Assembly: GCF_003945595.2 (NCBI RefSeq)
Contig: NW_024103862.1
Coordinates: 1,722,501 to 1,786,500 of the forward strand
DNA length: 64,000 bases
Direction of reading: 5' to 3'
Origin: Pipra filicauda
Taxonomy: Eukaryota > Chordata > Aves > Passeriformes > Pipridae
Below the pieces are notes generated by a model. The model made no database searches, was not told where the DNA came from, and was given only the letters and a program-made list of their open reading frames with translations. Position numbers and translations under genes: made by a program. This document shows positions 1-39,415 of this stretch, piece after piece; the first letter of the stretch is position 1, and each line of letters starts with the position of its first letter.

Positions 1-3000
1 TCATACCTTTTATGAGGTCTTTGTGGCTGCCAGAATCCCAGGTGTTAGACAATATTTGCCCAGAGTTGCTCTACCTGCATGATTGTGAGGCCCATCCATT
101 GCAGCCCGAGGCTTTCCAAAGAGTGATATCCTCAGACTGCTCAATGCTGTGTAGGTGGATACACCCTGCTGGGAATTGGGTTCTTTGATTAAAACAATGG
201 GCACATGCAAAGTTAACTACAGTGGCCATCAGTTGTCTCCTGAGTGCAGTCTAAGTTCAGGGCTTGATAGGCTAAAGGCTAACAATAATTATTTAAAAGA
301 TGACTTTGCATGTATTACTGTGTCACATTAATGCCTTTTGGAGGGTTCTAAACAGACAAGCATTTTGTTTAAGTTGAGTTGCCAATTGGTGGGATACTGC
401 CACAGAAGAGTTTACGAATTCCAAACATCATCTCATCTTAGTGTGCAAACGTGATGACTAATTAACGGACTGTTCTGGGGCAAGGAGGTTGTGTTGTGCT
501 TGAGTGTGAGGAGTAGGACAGTGATAGGCTAAGATACTCCTTTGCAGATGTAGGAACTGAAACGGAAAGCTGTGGTGGTGGTGTTTGAAGCTGATAGTGT
601 TACTCTGTTAGCTGATTTTGTTACCCAATGACCCACTATGTTTTAACAGTAATTACAACTATTGGACTACTCTTGTTGAGTGGCTTGACTGTGCTTTTTG
701 TGTGAATATTTGAATATATACTAAAATTTCCCAGTATATACATATGGAACAGTGTTCACTAGTAAAGGTACTGGCTACATTGAAGCAAGTAATCTGCATT
801 CCTGCTTTTCATTGTTTTACAAATTTTTTATGCTCTATTTTTGTCTGTATAGTTCTCTTGATGTTATAAAACTAGACTTTTGATCTTTGGTCAGGGACAA
901 GGTTTTCATACTGATTTAAGGACAGTTTCAGTAAAAATAGAACTGAATAGTTCAGATAGTTGTTACCCACTCATGCTGGGCTTGGAGAAACATGGTAAAG
1001 GTACTGTGCATTTCTGTGACCTCTTATATTTGCAGTGGATTGAGACAGGTCCTTAATTTCTCTTCCCTTTTTTTGTCTTTTCCACCCCCACCACCCAGTC
1101 ACTGATATTCCTCCGCAAAGACTTAAAATACTTGGGATGACAGCGCAGTACGTGGATTTGTAACATTCTTTAGAAGCAAAGTACTGCAAAACAGTGGAAA
1201 TGAGATTCTCTGTGTGTATTACTTGCCCAGGAAATGTAAATGGGGAATGTAAGGGAGTTCCTGGGGACAAAAATGTCAGAGTGAATGCTGACCTTTAACT
1301 TCACTAAAAGGCAAGTTGAGTTCCATGCATTTCTTTTGTGCTATGCAGTTAACCACCAGGTATCCACCTTGACATTAGAATATTAGCCTTTAAAAGCTCA
1401 TCAAGTAAATCTGTAAATCAGGATTTATTTAAATTTTAGGACCTTAGCAGTGTTTTGCATAGGATGACACACCAGATAGATGAACATGCTTCAGATTTTA
1501 TTCAGGCAAATTACAATGTAAGGACCACATTCCTGATCACTAGTTACTTACTCCGGAATAGTGAGAGGAACTGCATAAAATGAACCACTTGACAGCTCAG
1601 TCTTCAGGGAGATTTTAACTGTGAGGAAGGGCAAATAGCTGCTCTTTAGTCAAAGGTTTAGGGCTTAGACGATGTGGCCAGGTAGACAAAGTTAAATTAT
1701 CTCTAGGCCAGGGTCATCTTCTTAGCTTTCCTGGGTTGAGGTCTTTCCACTCACTGTAAATCAGTCCAGTAGCTCCATTCAACTGATCTACTGACAAGTG
1801 AATGATTAACCAAAAACTATCAAGCAGACAGAAGCCGAACACTGCTAAACAACTGCAACATAAAATAGCTCTTGAGTACAGATTACCTGATTAAATTATT
1901 TGCCCATGAGTTATTCTGACTGAAGTTCAGAAGCATTCTGCTCTGGGGTTCACCATGAGAAGTGCTAACAAAGCTTCTTTCAAACCTCCCTATGAATGTA
2001 AGGCAAATACCTTGCCAGATCTGAACAAGCAAGAGAAGGCTGTTGCTACAATGTAGAGCCTCAGGTTTAGCAGTGCCTACCCAAAAATACAGGTAAAAAT
2101 ACAAAACTCAAAAATCAGGAAAGGGGAGGGTAGAATGAGAAAATTCCTCATTTCTTCCTGTGCATACTCTACTGAAATGGAAGCTTGTGATCCAGTTGAC
2201 TTGTAACTTGTGCGTACACAGTTACAACACACTAATCCAAACACTGACGTATTTTAAAAACTGCCAGACTGCTTCTCTGATTTGTTTTTGGAGAGTGCTT
2301 GGATGACTGTCAGTGCCTGACACATGAGTGTAGTATTATGCAGGAAAACTTATGCAGCAGGAGTGCTCAGAAACAGGATCTTCGGAATCACTCCTTGCCA
2401 GATACTTGCCAATACCTGTGACTGTTAAAATGAGCATTGTCATGACCCGTCAGGCCCAAATACAAGTCTTGTGAAGACAGGCTTGTAGAACATGAGGCTT
2501 CTCCATAATCAATAGAACAATTCCTGATGAAAACCTGTGGGGTTCTGGAGGCACCCAGGTGTTACATCAGTTAAGACAGTGAAATGGGCTGCGGTGTTTT
2601 CATACTTGCTCACTCTTTACATGGCAGTTGAAATCCCAAGAAACATTTCAGGTATTTATAGGGAGGAAGCTAAAATGGCACAGGCTTTTAACTCATCCTG
2701 AGTGTTACCATTTGTATTAGATATTCCCTGCCTCTGAAGCCCTGTCTGAATGTTTGAAAGCATAGCAGATCCTCAGTAAACATGAGGTTTTAACTTAATG
2801 GGTGTGGTCGTCTGTTCTGTTAAACTGAATCCATGCTAACTCCTGTCTGTCCCACACTTCTAGATGTAGTTAACAGAATAAAACGTGAGTGATACTGCCA
2901 TTGAAGGATCTTTTTTTTTTCCTGGAATTTTTATTTTTATAATTGTTTTATGGCCTCAATTTGCTCAGGAAAAACTTACCAAGTTACACTTTATTTTAAG

Positions 3001-3470
3001 AGGTCTAGTTGAATTTTAACTGGGGCATTGAAACTTATCCGAAATTTCAGAGGGTGCAGAAATAGTTCCCTAAATAGTGCTAGATATTACACATACCTAT
3101 CTCATTTTTCCTGTGTCATTCCTTCTGCACATCCAGAAGCAGGAAAGCTGTCCTTACAGAGGCTGGCTAGTTTAATGACGGCCTTGCCGGTGCATCGTGG
3201 GCACCCCTGAACACGTTGAAGAGTTAGACTGAAACCCCTCGTGTGCGCAGCGATGTTTTTAGGTTATTTTTACAGGAGTGCTGCTGATTTTCCAGAGTTT
3301 CGGGGGGGAGCCGCCCAGCAGAAGCAGGAGCATCCCCCAGGGACTGGTGGGAAAGAGGAGGGACTGAAACCTAGGGACTGGGGAAAGTGGAAACTTGCCC
3401 TTAAAAAAAGAAAAAATATATCTATTTTCAAAGGTTTTGGGTTTTGGTTTTTTGTTGTTTGTTTGTTTGT
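1..3470. other. Intergenic region upstream of SGK3
   Basis: AT-rich sequence with no reading frame that resembles a known protein and no exon-like block that I can support. The few short open frames are scattered and unrelated to any family I recognise. In human the next gene to the left is VCPIP1, so this is probably the spacer between the two; that is an inference from synteny. Confidence 0.6.
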
Positions 3471-3482
3471 TTGTTTTTTTAA

Positions 3483-3490
3483 TATATAAA
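3483..3490 (+). promoter_or_regulatory. SGK3: TATA-like box at SGK3 CpG island
   Basis: TATATAAA lies at the upstream edge of the GC-rich island, right after a T/G-rich stretch. A start about 30 bases downstream, near 3515, would make the island itself the first exon. The motif is seen; its use is inferred. Confidence 0.35.
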
Positions 3491-3499
3491 GGGCTGGAG

Positions 3500-4100
3500 G
3501 GGGGGAGAGGACCTCGCCTCCTGGCCTCGTCCTACAGCCCAGGGCAAGCCGGGGTCTGGGCTCCGCGGAGGGTTGCGCGGGCGGGCGGGCAGCCTGGCGC
3601 CGCGGGGGCGGAGGGGCGCGGGAGGGGCGGGAGCCGGGGCGAGAGGGAGGGAGGCAAGGAAGGAAGGAGGGAGACAGGCAGGCAGGGAAGGAAGGAGGGA
3701 GGGAAAGAGGGCGGTAGGGAGGAGGGCGGCCGCAGCCCCCGCGCCCGGGCGGAGCTGCCTTTCCCTTCCCCTCGCCACCGAGCCCCCCTGCGCGTTATCC
3801 TGCGGGGCTCCGGGGACGGGAGATGGCCGCGCGGGGCAGCGCCGGCCGGCGCTGGACCGCCAATATGAGAAGCGTTTGAACTTCCTAGAAGTCGGGGAGC
3901 CGAGAAATTGTTGTTGGGGTGAAGGTGAGAGCGGGTTGGTTTCGTTCCCGAGGACCACGAGGAGCAGCGGAGCCGGTGAGGAGGAGAAGGAGGAGGTGGT
4001 GGTGGTGGTGGTGATGAGGAGGTGAGTACGGGTCTGTGGTACCCGGGCCGAGGAACGGCCCGGGGCGGCCTCTACGCCGTCTCGTTCGTCCTTCCCCGAG
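3500..4100 (+). promoter_or_regulatory. SGK3: CpG island, likely SGK3 promoter
   Basis: The composition changes sharply from AT-rich to very GC- and CpG-rich. The island contains a YY1-like GAGATGGCCGC near 3820, a long G/A-rich tract at about 3630-3730 and a GGT repeat near 3995-4012. It is the only CpG island upstream of the SGK3 coding exons and lies 7 kb before the first of them, as expected for a gene with a noncoding first exon. No protein is supported here, although several frames are open because the sequence is GC-rich. Confidence 0.7.
3515..4021 (+). other. SGK3: SGK3 noncoding first exon (predicted)
   Basis: A strong 5' splice site, GAG|GTGAGT, marks the 3' edge at 4021. The 5' edge is set only by the TATA-like box and is approximate. 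A second possible donor, AAG|GTGAGA, occurs near 3924, so a shorter exon is also possible. The exon would be spliced to the exon that begins at 11185. Confidence 0.45.
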
Positions 4101-7100
4101 TGGTTCGCAGCCAGGATATGCTGGTTTTTCGGGAGAGCAGCGCTGAGGTCCGGTCCTGGGAAACTGAAGCTTTTTAGGCAGCGGTGTCTTGTCGGGATTC
4201 AGGTACACTCGAGGAATTTAATTTTGTGGAGGTTAATTAAAAGGTAGTTGTAAAGTATTATGGCTAAAGCTGTTTTGACAGCTTATCCTTTTTTGTTTTT
4301 TTTTTTTTTTTTTTTCTTTTTCCCCCAGCCCTTCTGTGAGTTTTCCTCCTCTTGCGGCTCATAAAGGTGTAACTGTGGTGCTTCTGGACGCGCAGTAGTT
4401 TTGCAGGATGGAATGGTGCCTTTCTTACTCCCCTGTCAACTTAGGATACGTTGTCGTGCTGGTACTGCATTTCATCTCAACACAGCAGTGTCACCTGAAT
4501 GCCCTTAACGGTTCTTCCTTGTTCTTTGGCATTGAAGATTTCTGTGAATATCCCTTGCTGCAGTATTCTTGTAGCTAAGTTTTTGGGTTTTTTTACAACT
4601 GCTTTCAGACATTTTAAGTGTTTTTATAAACACACAGAGAATGAATCTGTATTTTTAAAGGTTGCTGTTGCTCTATTTTGGAGTCTTTTAATATTAGTGT
4701 TGTTTCAGTCTCAGTGTCTAAGTATAGTTCTGTTGTTTTTTTTTTTTGTTTTGTTTTGTTCTGGTCTTCACCTGCACATCAATCTCTTCAATGACTATAA
4801 TAGGAGCTAATGGTAAAAACAGAAGCTGCACATGGAGGAGTGTTCTCCTGAAGGCTTTAAGATACTTTAGATTTCAGGAAAAATTGTTACTAGCTTTTGG
4901 AAAGCATTTTGGAAAGTTCACTGTTGTTAAGATAGTCTCCGTCCATGGTATTTCTAATAGCTTAAAGTTAGAAAACTGACCTGTTTCTTAAAAGATACTT
5001 TGAGATTGTCCTGGAGATCAGAAATGCAGCATGATTGACTTGCCCATCTCAGTGAAAAATACTGGTTGTTTTAACAACCTCGACAATCTTAAACCTGAAG
5101 ACACAGGCACCTAGTGGTTACATGATAATGTAACATAATAATAATAACAACATAATGTGTTTAAATTGCTTTCTAGCCTGAATTCCCACCTGTGATGTAA
5201 ATTACAGCCTCACCACATCTAACATTGTTGCACCAGATTGTTATATGTGCATAAACAACTGATCTCTGAATCCTTGTGGAATTGAACCTTCTCGTTCTCT
5301 GTGCAGCACAGAAATATGTGAGAGGTCAATGTATGTTCTTACCTGCAGGAATCTCTAAACTCTCCTTGAAGAATGGACATAAAATACGAGTAGTAATTCC
5401 ACTGATGTAACATGATGAATCAACTGGTGGTGAACTGGACGTGCAGTTTGTATGTTGCTAAAGACTCTTTCTCTTAATTGCCTTTTATATTCCAATATTT
5501 AAGTTGTTGCCTTTTCATTCCAACAGCTTTATGGTTCTGGGCAGCCATGAATTCTGTAAAGCACAGACTTCAAAAGTGTATTTTCTAGATTACAAACTCT
5601 AGCTTGGATTTTCATATTTCATTATGTTATTATCCAGTATATTCTATTGTATGTATTTTATCCTTTTGCCAAGTATAGAACATAAAACCCAGTAACTCTC
5701 TGCATGTTCAGTGTGTTAGCAATAACATCAGTCTTAAATAGATTGGAATTCTCCTGTGTTTATGTAGTGAAACAGGGAGAGCAGTTGGTGACTTTTGTTG
5801 AAGGTCATGTAAAAACATGTCCAGTATACCTGGAATTGAAATGTGGTGTACTCTCATTTAATTTTCATCAAGAGGGGTAAAATGAGGCTGGGATTATTTG
5901 CTTTGTGTTTACTGAAGTCTGACTGCCCTCTTATGTAGAACTGACTGTGTTGCAGGGAGCTGCTGTCAGCTGTCCGTAAGACCTCTTGAAAGTAGCTCAG
6001 AGTGCTCTTGCTACAACCTTTGAGCTGTGCTATCCTTAGGCATCTACATTTAAACTTTAATTGGACCTAGTGTGTAGGCAGGCTGAGGAAGCATGCCAAG
6101 AAATGTGCAGGTAGCAAGTGTAATGCAGACTGGATTTTTTTATGTGCCCTGTTGTTTAAGTCGTACCATCAGAGGCACATGGCGACCCTTCTGGATACTG
6201 TGGACGCAGGCTGAAGTTGAAATTATTATGGACCTGTGTTCGGACAACTGCCTCTTATTGGCAGTATTTGTTCTTAAGAGCCATTTTATTATTCAGGGTT
6301 TTCTTGCCACAGCAGAGAACCTGTGTTCTGTCATGTAATAAACATAAATGCAAATAGGTCTAGTCCAAGGCACAAATCTGGTTATATGTCAGTTAATTTA
6401 CTGGAGCTTCTTTTGGGAGGTGGGGCAGAAGGGATGTTCTTGTGTGCAGGAGAATTGTGGGAAGGTAATGCTTGCCGGACTTCTCCAAAGTAAATTTGAT
6501 AGAGACAGAAAGAGAGTAGTTACTTATTTCTTTCCCTTGACTGAGTTTTCACTTTACCTGCTGTCTTTTTCTCTAAGTAGAAAGATTCAGTTGAATTGGA
6601 CTTTACCCGTGTTGCTGCAGAGTAGTGGTTTGCTTTCCTCAGTGGTGCTACTAGAAATTTTTAAAGCTGCTAGGTAGTGGGTGGATGTGTAAACAGGGAG
6701 CAGGCTTTTTTTTTTTTTATACCAATGGCTGAATTCTCAATTCTCCTCTGAAATGGTAGTCAGAAGGGACTGTGGAGATAAGCCAAGGATTGATTAGAGT
6801 ATTTTGGTTAGTGGTCTCTTTTTTTCTTCGGGTGGAATATTTCCAGAGGTGTTTAGTGTCCCTGTATTAAAAATCAAATGTATGTAATATTTAAAAAGAT
6901 GGCCTTTTTGAATGAAACCTGTTTTATCTAGAACCCAGTTATTCAACTGCTTCTGGCCATCCCTCTCTCTTTACAGATTAGCAACCTGTATTTTACTATT
7001 GGCTTTTTCTAAAGTGTCTGATCCAGTCCCTGGATCTCCTCATCCTGTATTTCTGTTGCATTGGATTCTAAATACCTTGTCTCCTGTTTCCTTTGTGTCA

Positions 7101-10100
7101 GCTGCCTGTCTGGTAACGAGAGTGGGACACTATTTCTTCATACACAGGTTGAGAAAAAGTTGACTTTCTGGGTTTTCTCCAAGATTGTGTAAGGTCCAGT
7201 GATATGTTGAGCTATTTATTACGAGGATATTTGTGGAGAAGACTGAGGAAGTGATGAAAAGTGTGCCAAAGTTGATACTTTCTCTAAAGTTAGAGGAAAT
7301 AGGGTGGTGTTTATAGTGAATAATAGGACTGTCTCCTGTATCTTGATTTCTGTTTCTTTATATGCAGGTTCCTTCTGTAACTGGAATCAGGTGGGGTTTT
7401 CAGCAGTTGTTTTTACTGGTGACTCAGTCCCAGAGTAAGTCTTTCTAGGCAAATAATTAGTGTATAGGGAAATGCCTGTTCTGATCCAGTGGGTGATTAT
7501 GGATCCCGGTAATTCCTCCAAGTGTGCTTGTAGGGAGACAGTCTTTTGGGGTTTTTTACTATTCTTGTCTCTGCTTCCCTTGTGTTACTCACAGTCAGAG
7601 TATGATAGCTGATTTGCACTGGCCTTAGAGGCATTTAAGGCATTTTGTCTGCAACCAGAGAGGCAGCAGGTGAGTACAGAGCTTCCTAATCTAATTTTGA
7701 AAATTCTGGGCAGAGTTTGAAGCACAAGCACCTGTAACAGGGGTCTTTGGTTATGCAATGGTATCATCTTCAGGCCATTACCATTGGAAAAAAAAAAAAG
7801 ATTTCAGTGCAGAATAAAATACTCTGATTAAACTTCAAAAACCTTTTTAAATACAGTTTGAGCCAAAATTATTTAGAAAGGAGTAAAAAGAGGTTGCCAC
7901 ATACCACTAAAGTACATAATATTTTCCTGTTGCATGCAGTTATTATGAGGCTGCAGAAAAAGTTTTATTGTAAGGCATTCATTTTTGGGGGTAGTAGGTT
8001 TGTATATGTTCTTTTGGTGTCAGGGTTCTGTTACTGCCATGCTCTTGCTTCACCAGAGGCAAGGGTCAACCTGAAATTTAATGTTGTTGTGGCTTCCTGC
8101 TGGAAACAGTGAAAATACTGCTTGCATTTTGACAGCCTCCATTGGGAGAGTGGACAGAGTAGATGTTGATAAGCTTGAAACTGTGCCAAGAGGACCAGCA
8201 GCTTCTGTTCTCCTCTAACTTTGTCCCTTCCCCTGTGTCAGGCCTAGATACTGTAGCAGCTCAAAAGTTTTAGCTGTTTCTAGACAACAGCGATCTCAGC
8301 ATTAACCTGTCTTGCATAGTCTACATGCTCTTTCACTAGTGCCCAAGTATGATTTGAGGGGATTCATTTTGCTACATGGTTTCCTTTTCCTTTCTGCCTG
8401 TTGTCAAAGATGAGGGCAGGAGCTCCTTGTTCTTAGTTACAGGAAAAGCAATAACCAGAGGTAGAGACTTCTCAACTGACAGTGTCTGTTAAATTCACTG
8501 GTATCTGGCATCCTCCAGGACACCGCAGTTTCCACTTTTGAAGCTGTGGATAAAAATATATTTCTACTGTTTTCTCTCTGTTATTACTTGATGTAGTTAC
8601 CACAGCATTTGTGGTTTTACCTGCTACTAAAACTACAGCTGTGTTCCTAACTACAGCATGGTAAAGATTAAGCCAAGTCTATCCCTATTTCTGTAGCCAG
8701 ACTTACAGTTCACATATATATAAGTAGCTCTCAAGAGCTGATACGCTCAAGGCAAATAGAAATTGAAAGCAAGCTCTGATCCACTGGAGCTTAGTGACAA
8801 ACTGAAAATGCATTTCTTCCAAGTTTGTCAGTTCAGCTTAGTGTTGGTGACCCAGGCACATATCAGAGGAGATGCCTCAGGGAAAAACTAATCACAGCCA
8901 GTGATCTTCCAGGCAGCTTAAAGAAAGAAATACGAACATTACGGTCTCGGCTCCTTGGATGATTTATTCTTCTTCTCCACAGTAAGATGAATAAACCCTT
9001 CCTTGAATTAATCTGTTTGACGCTTCCTCCTTTTGTTTTTCAGAGATACTTCAACTTTAGATCGGAAATAGAGCTCAGTCTTCCAAGATTACAACTTTTA
9101 ATCCATACTGCTCCTGTACTGTCATTTAAAACTCTGACATTAAGAGTGAAAAATGGAAGGGATAAGAGGAATACAGCCTATATTGTGAGAATGAATGCAG
9201 GCATGCCAGGAACCTTTGTAACAAATGTCCGTTTAGAAGAGGAGAAAGACAGTGAATGATGTTAATCAGGGAACACCTAATCCATTTTAAAGCTTTACTT
9301 GTTTTTCTGTGATGAGCAGGAAGACAGATAAACACAGCGACTTGTGCTCACTTCCTGACCCTCGACCTGAAGTGGCTACAGATTGACACAAGTGCTTCTT
9401 AAAGTATAAGCTGAGTGAAATACTTACTGGAAGTGGTGCCTAATGACAGTTTTAGTGGATGGAGAAGAGCTCAGTTAACCTTCATATCTCAATTTTAGTG
9501 TGTGGCAATGGGTGAAGAACGCTCTTAATGTCATGCCAGTATAAAATTGTGGAAAATGGGAACTGTGCCTTGTTTTAATAAAGCTTTTAACAGTGGCTTG
9601 CCAAAGGAAAAGAGAAATCAATTTGAAGCTCCACATCTGTGCAACTGGCTTGGATGAGCTGTTTTGTAGTCAAATAAAGGTAGGGGAGAAGCTTAACCCT
9701 CCTTAACCCTATAATGGTGAAATAGAGAACAATTGAATTAAGGTAAATGCACATGTAACTAAAAATAATTTCCTGAATGTGTTGCAGTATGGATGATCTA
9801 TCACTTATTTGTGATTACAGTGGGTTTAAACATTCCTTTTTTCTTTAGAGTCACCAGATCAATCTTTGAAAATTACTCAATTTTAAATGGCTGCAGGAGG
9901 AATAACAACATGAAGTTTGGTGACCCGGCTTTTGAGAGCAAGAAAAATAGACATTTGACTGACTGAGAGTGGTTAGGTATCAGGAACAAATCTTTTTACT
10001 GGATTCCAGGGGGTTTGGCTTTTGTGCCAACATAAATATGGGTGTCTCTGTAATGGCAGAATTGCAGTGGATTAGTTTGTGCTTTTTGGAAATTTATGAT

Positions 10101-11184
10101 ATAAAATATAGAGTTCGCTTTTATACTTCCCTGTTTTAAGAAAATAGGGAGTTAATGTTGATTTGGGCGCTCCTTTTTCCTCTGGCTATTTTGAAGAGAA
10201 CTGACATCCTCTCTTTCTAAAACAATTTTCTCATGTTTGTAAGTTATCAGACACGTATTGTTCTGCATTCAGTAAAGCACTTCAGGTGGCTGTGCTATGC
10301 AGGCCTGGACAGAGGGTTGTAACTATGTAGCATTAATTTCAGCTGCTCTTGGGCACTGCTGAAGTTCCTGTTGTTTGCCCTGGGGTCCAGTGAACAATTT
10401 TTGTGTGCTCAAGGCAGGTGTGGAAAGTACTGTCCCTCAGTGAGTGAAGAGGCATCTAGTTAATACAAGCTCTCTGCCTTTTTGATGGCTTTATTCTCAG
10501 CCTCTTGTGTTGTGCCCTTCTCACATTCTGCAAGGAAACTTAAGTGTTCCAGTGAAGGGGACGGATGACCTTACACCCTGTGTTCTGCTAAACACAAAGT
10601 ATGTCAAGTATGGGGAAAGAAGGGCAGAGAAGGTAAATATTAAGACGGGCACATGATGCTCCCTGTGTTCCTCTCTAAAATTCACATGAAAAATTAGGTT
10701 TTCTCATGTTGTCTTTAATCTCTGATGTGATATTTAAGTGCCCTCAGCATGTTCTGGCAAATCCGAAGTGCCCTCTGGTACACACTCATGCAGTTGAAAA
10801 CCTTTTGGTTTTGAAGTAAACTGTTCTGAATATACAAGTTGGTGGCATTTGTCAGATGTCTGATACCAGGTTGTCATCTTCAATTATTTCTCCATGCCCT
10901 ATCTTTGTTCCTTTGAAGTATTGTCTGTAGTGGGTCCAAATCTGTTTCCAGTATGTCTACACAACTCAGTGATTTTTTGGATGCACTTGTGTTGTTGAAG
11001 AATGTGATTTCAGTGAAACAACAAAGGACTACAAGCATGAAAGTTTACAAAATAGTAATGATTGTGGTTTTATATGTGCATATTAAAGTGCATTTCCTGC
11101 CAGGGAAAGTTCTTGTCACACAGGTTTTTAGCAGTGCGAGTTAAGTGTTCCTGCACTTAATTTTCCTTTTATGTTCACTTTAAG
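4022..11184 (+). other. SGK3: SGK3 intron 1
   Basis: A 7 kb intron between the CpG-island exon and the exon with the start codon. It contains T-rich runs near 4291-4315 and 4736-4748 but no coding exon, RNA gene or mobile element that I could recognise. An 90-codon open frame at 8987-9259 resembles nothing I know. Confidence 0.5.
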
Positions 11185-11192
11185 ATTGCACG

Positions 11193-11246
11193 ATGGAAGT
11201 CACGTTTTCTCAAGAAAAGCTGCGTATCTTGGATCAGTACCGTTGA
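11193..11246 (+). other. Upstream ORF in SGK3 5' leader
   Basis: A 17-codon frame starting in a strong context (A at -3, G at +4) and ending in TGA 65 bases before the SGK3 start. It is out of frame with SGK3. It lies inside the predicted exon that begins after the acceptor TTTAAG at 11184. If the leader is spliced as predicted it could lower SGK3 translation. The frame is seen; its translation is not shown. Confidence 0.4.
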
Positions 11247-11311
11247 AGATACCTTCTGATTGCAACACCCAGAACAGGGTCCTGTAAGGAATTTGTCAAA
11301 AGAAACATACA

Positions 11312-37928
<26,617 letters not shown>

Positions 37929-39415
37929 GAAGTTAAAAGCAAAGAATGTTTTGGAAGTCTTGGAGTGAACTGAAATGTTAGGGTTATGGACACATTCCAA
38001 AATAGCATAACTAGTGCCTCGTTTTGTATGTAGGTTTGAAACCTATGAACAAACTTTCTCTGCTGTATAGGAGGAATTTGGGCATTTTGGATGGCTTTCT
38101 TTGGGATTTGAACTGTTTGTTCCTGCTGCAGAAAATATTTTTTAAAACCTTTAAAAAGCATTCTCTACATATTTTTTAAGCAAAAACACTGACTGTTCTC
38201 CTCAATCCCTTCAAGTTTACATTCATACCTATCTAATTTGCCTGGCACAAACAGCAGCAAATTTAGTAAATTTATAAATGCTTTTGTACTTATTTACAGT
38301 GACTTTGTGCTTGAATTGTAACTATGCAAATTGTCTTTTGTATATCCTGGTTTAAAAAAGGTAAATGTTTTCCCTGTTAACAGTTGGAAATGTGTTAATT
38401 TACCTGTCAGCACTTAAATGAGGGGTTAATATAAGTTAAGGACCAAGATTCTTAAAGGACTTCTCCAGAATGAAAACTTGGTTATGTAAAACTGGATTCT
38501 TGCTCTTGCTCTTGCTGAAGTACCCGTTGGCTCAACTGGATTATCTGAGGTATGGGGGATTAACTCAAAGCAAGGATGGAACAAATTAACTGGATTGATT
38601 GATAACATTACTTATTATGTGTTCTACTTTTCTTCCTGAGCTAAATATGTCTATATTTCAACTGCATTAAAAATATTTTTGGTTAAAATTCTGCTTCTCC
38701 AAAGATATAAAAATATGCAATAATCACCATTACTTTAAAAGGCTATCTTGCTTTGATGTTTTGGGTGTGGGTGGTGAGGGGATCATGCCAAATATTAGGG
38801 ATTTTTCTCATGGATTTGTAGTTTAAAACACTAATGTGTTCCAAATTGATTGTATTTCAGCATTTATAGCTACTTGTCTTTCTGTTCCAGTTTGCACCAT
38901 TTTTAAATCTTCACTTGATATTGGGGGAGGGAAATGTAAATTACACTGATAATTTTAAAAATGTGAAAAGTTGTTGTATTTCTCATAACATACACATGTA
39001 TGGACAAACAGATAATACTGAACAATTTCTGTTTAAGGAAATTTTTTTAAACAATGCAAAAATTGACTGCAGTTACAGTGTATAAAGGCCTATCATGGTA
39101 GTTTATTATATATATTACTTGTAAATAACAACTTATTTTTGTCTGTTACTTCAAAAATGTTCTGTGGTTTTTTGTTCATAATTACATTTAGTTAAATGCC
39201 TTGATTTGAGAGAAGATACTGATGTATCATAATAATACATAAATTGAATGAATGTTACATGAATTTCAGTATCTAAATCATCTTGTTTTTGACAAAATAA
39301 GCAGTTAAGATAAATACTCTTTATATTCCATCAAGATCAGATAAAAATTGAGAACTTAAGGGAAAAGAGTATATTGAATTGTAATTCTTTTGAAATAAAT
39401 GTTGTATCAACAGTG
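37929..39415 (+). other. SGK3: SGK3 3' UTR (predicted)
   Basis: AT-rich sequence after the SGK3 stop with no further reading frame. AATAAA at 39394-39399 is a good candidate poly(A) signal. A second AATAAA at 40354-40359 could give a longer form. The end point is inferred from these motifs alone. Confidence 0.5.
39394..39399 (+). promoter_or_regulatory. SGK3: Candidate SGK3 poly(A) signal
   Basis: A canonical AATAAA about 1.47 kb after the stop codon, followed within 30 bases by GT-containing sequence. Confidence 0.4.

Noticed and set aside
3395..4025. Open frames of 150-159 codons on both strands in the SGK3 CpG island
   Set aside because: They overlap in opposite strands and are made of Gly/Arg/Pro/Ala runs from GC- and purine-rich repeats, with no family resemblance.
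8987..9259. 90-codon plus-strand open frame, preceded by a pyrimidine tract and AG
   Set aside because: I recognise no similarity, and there is no partner exon in phase. It may be chance in SGK3 intron 1.
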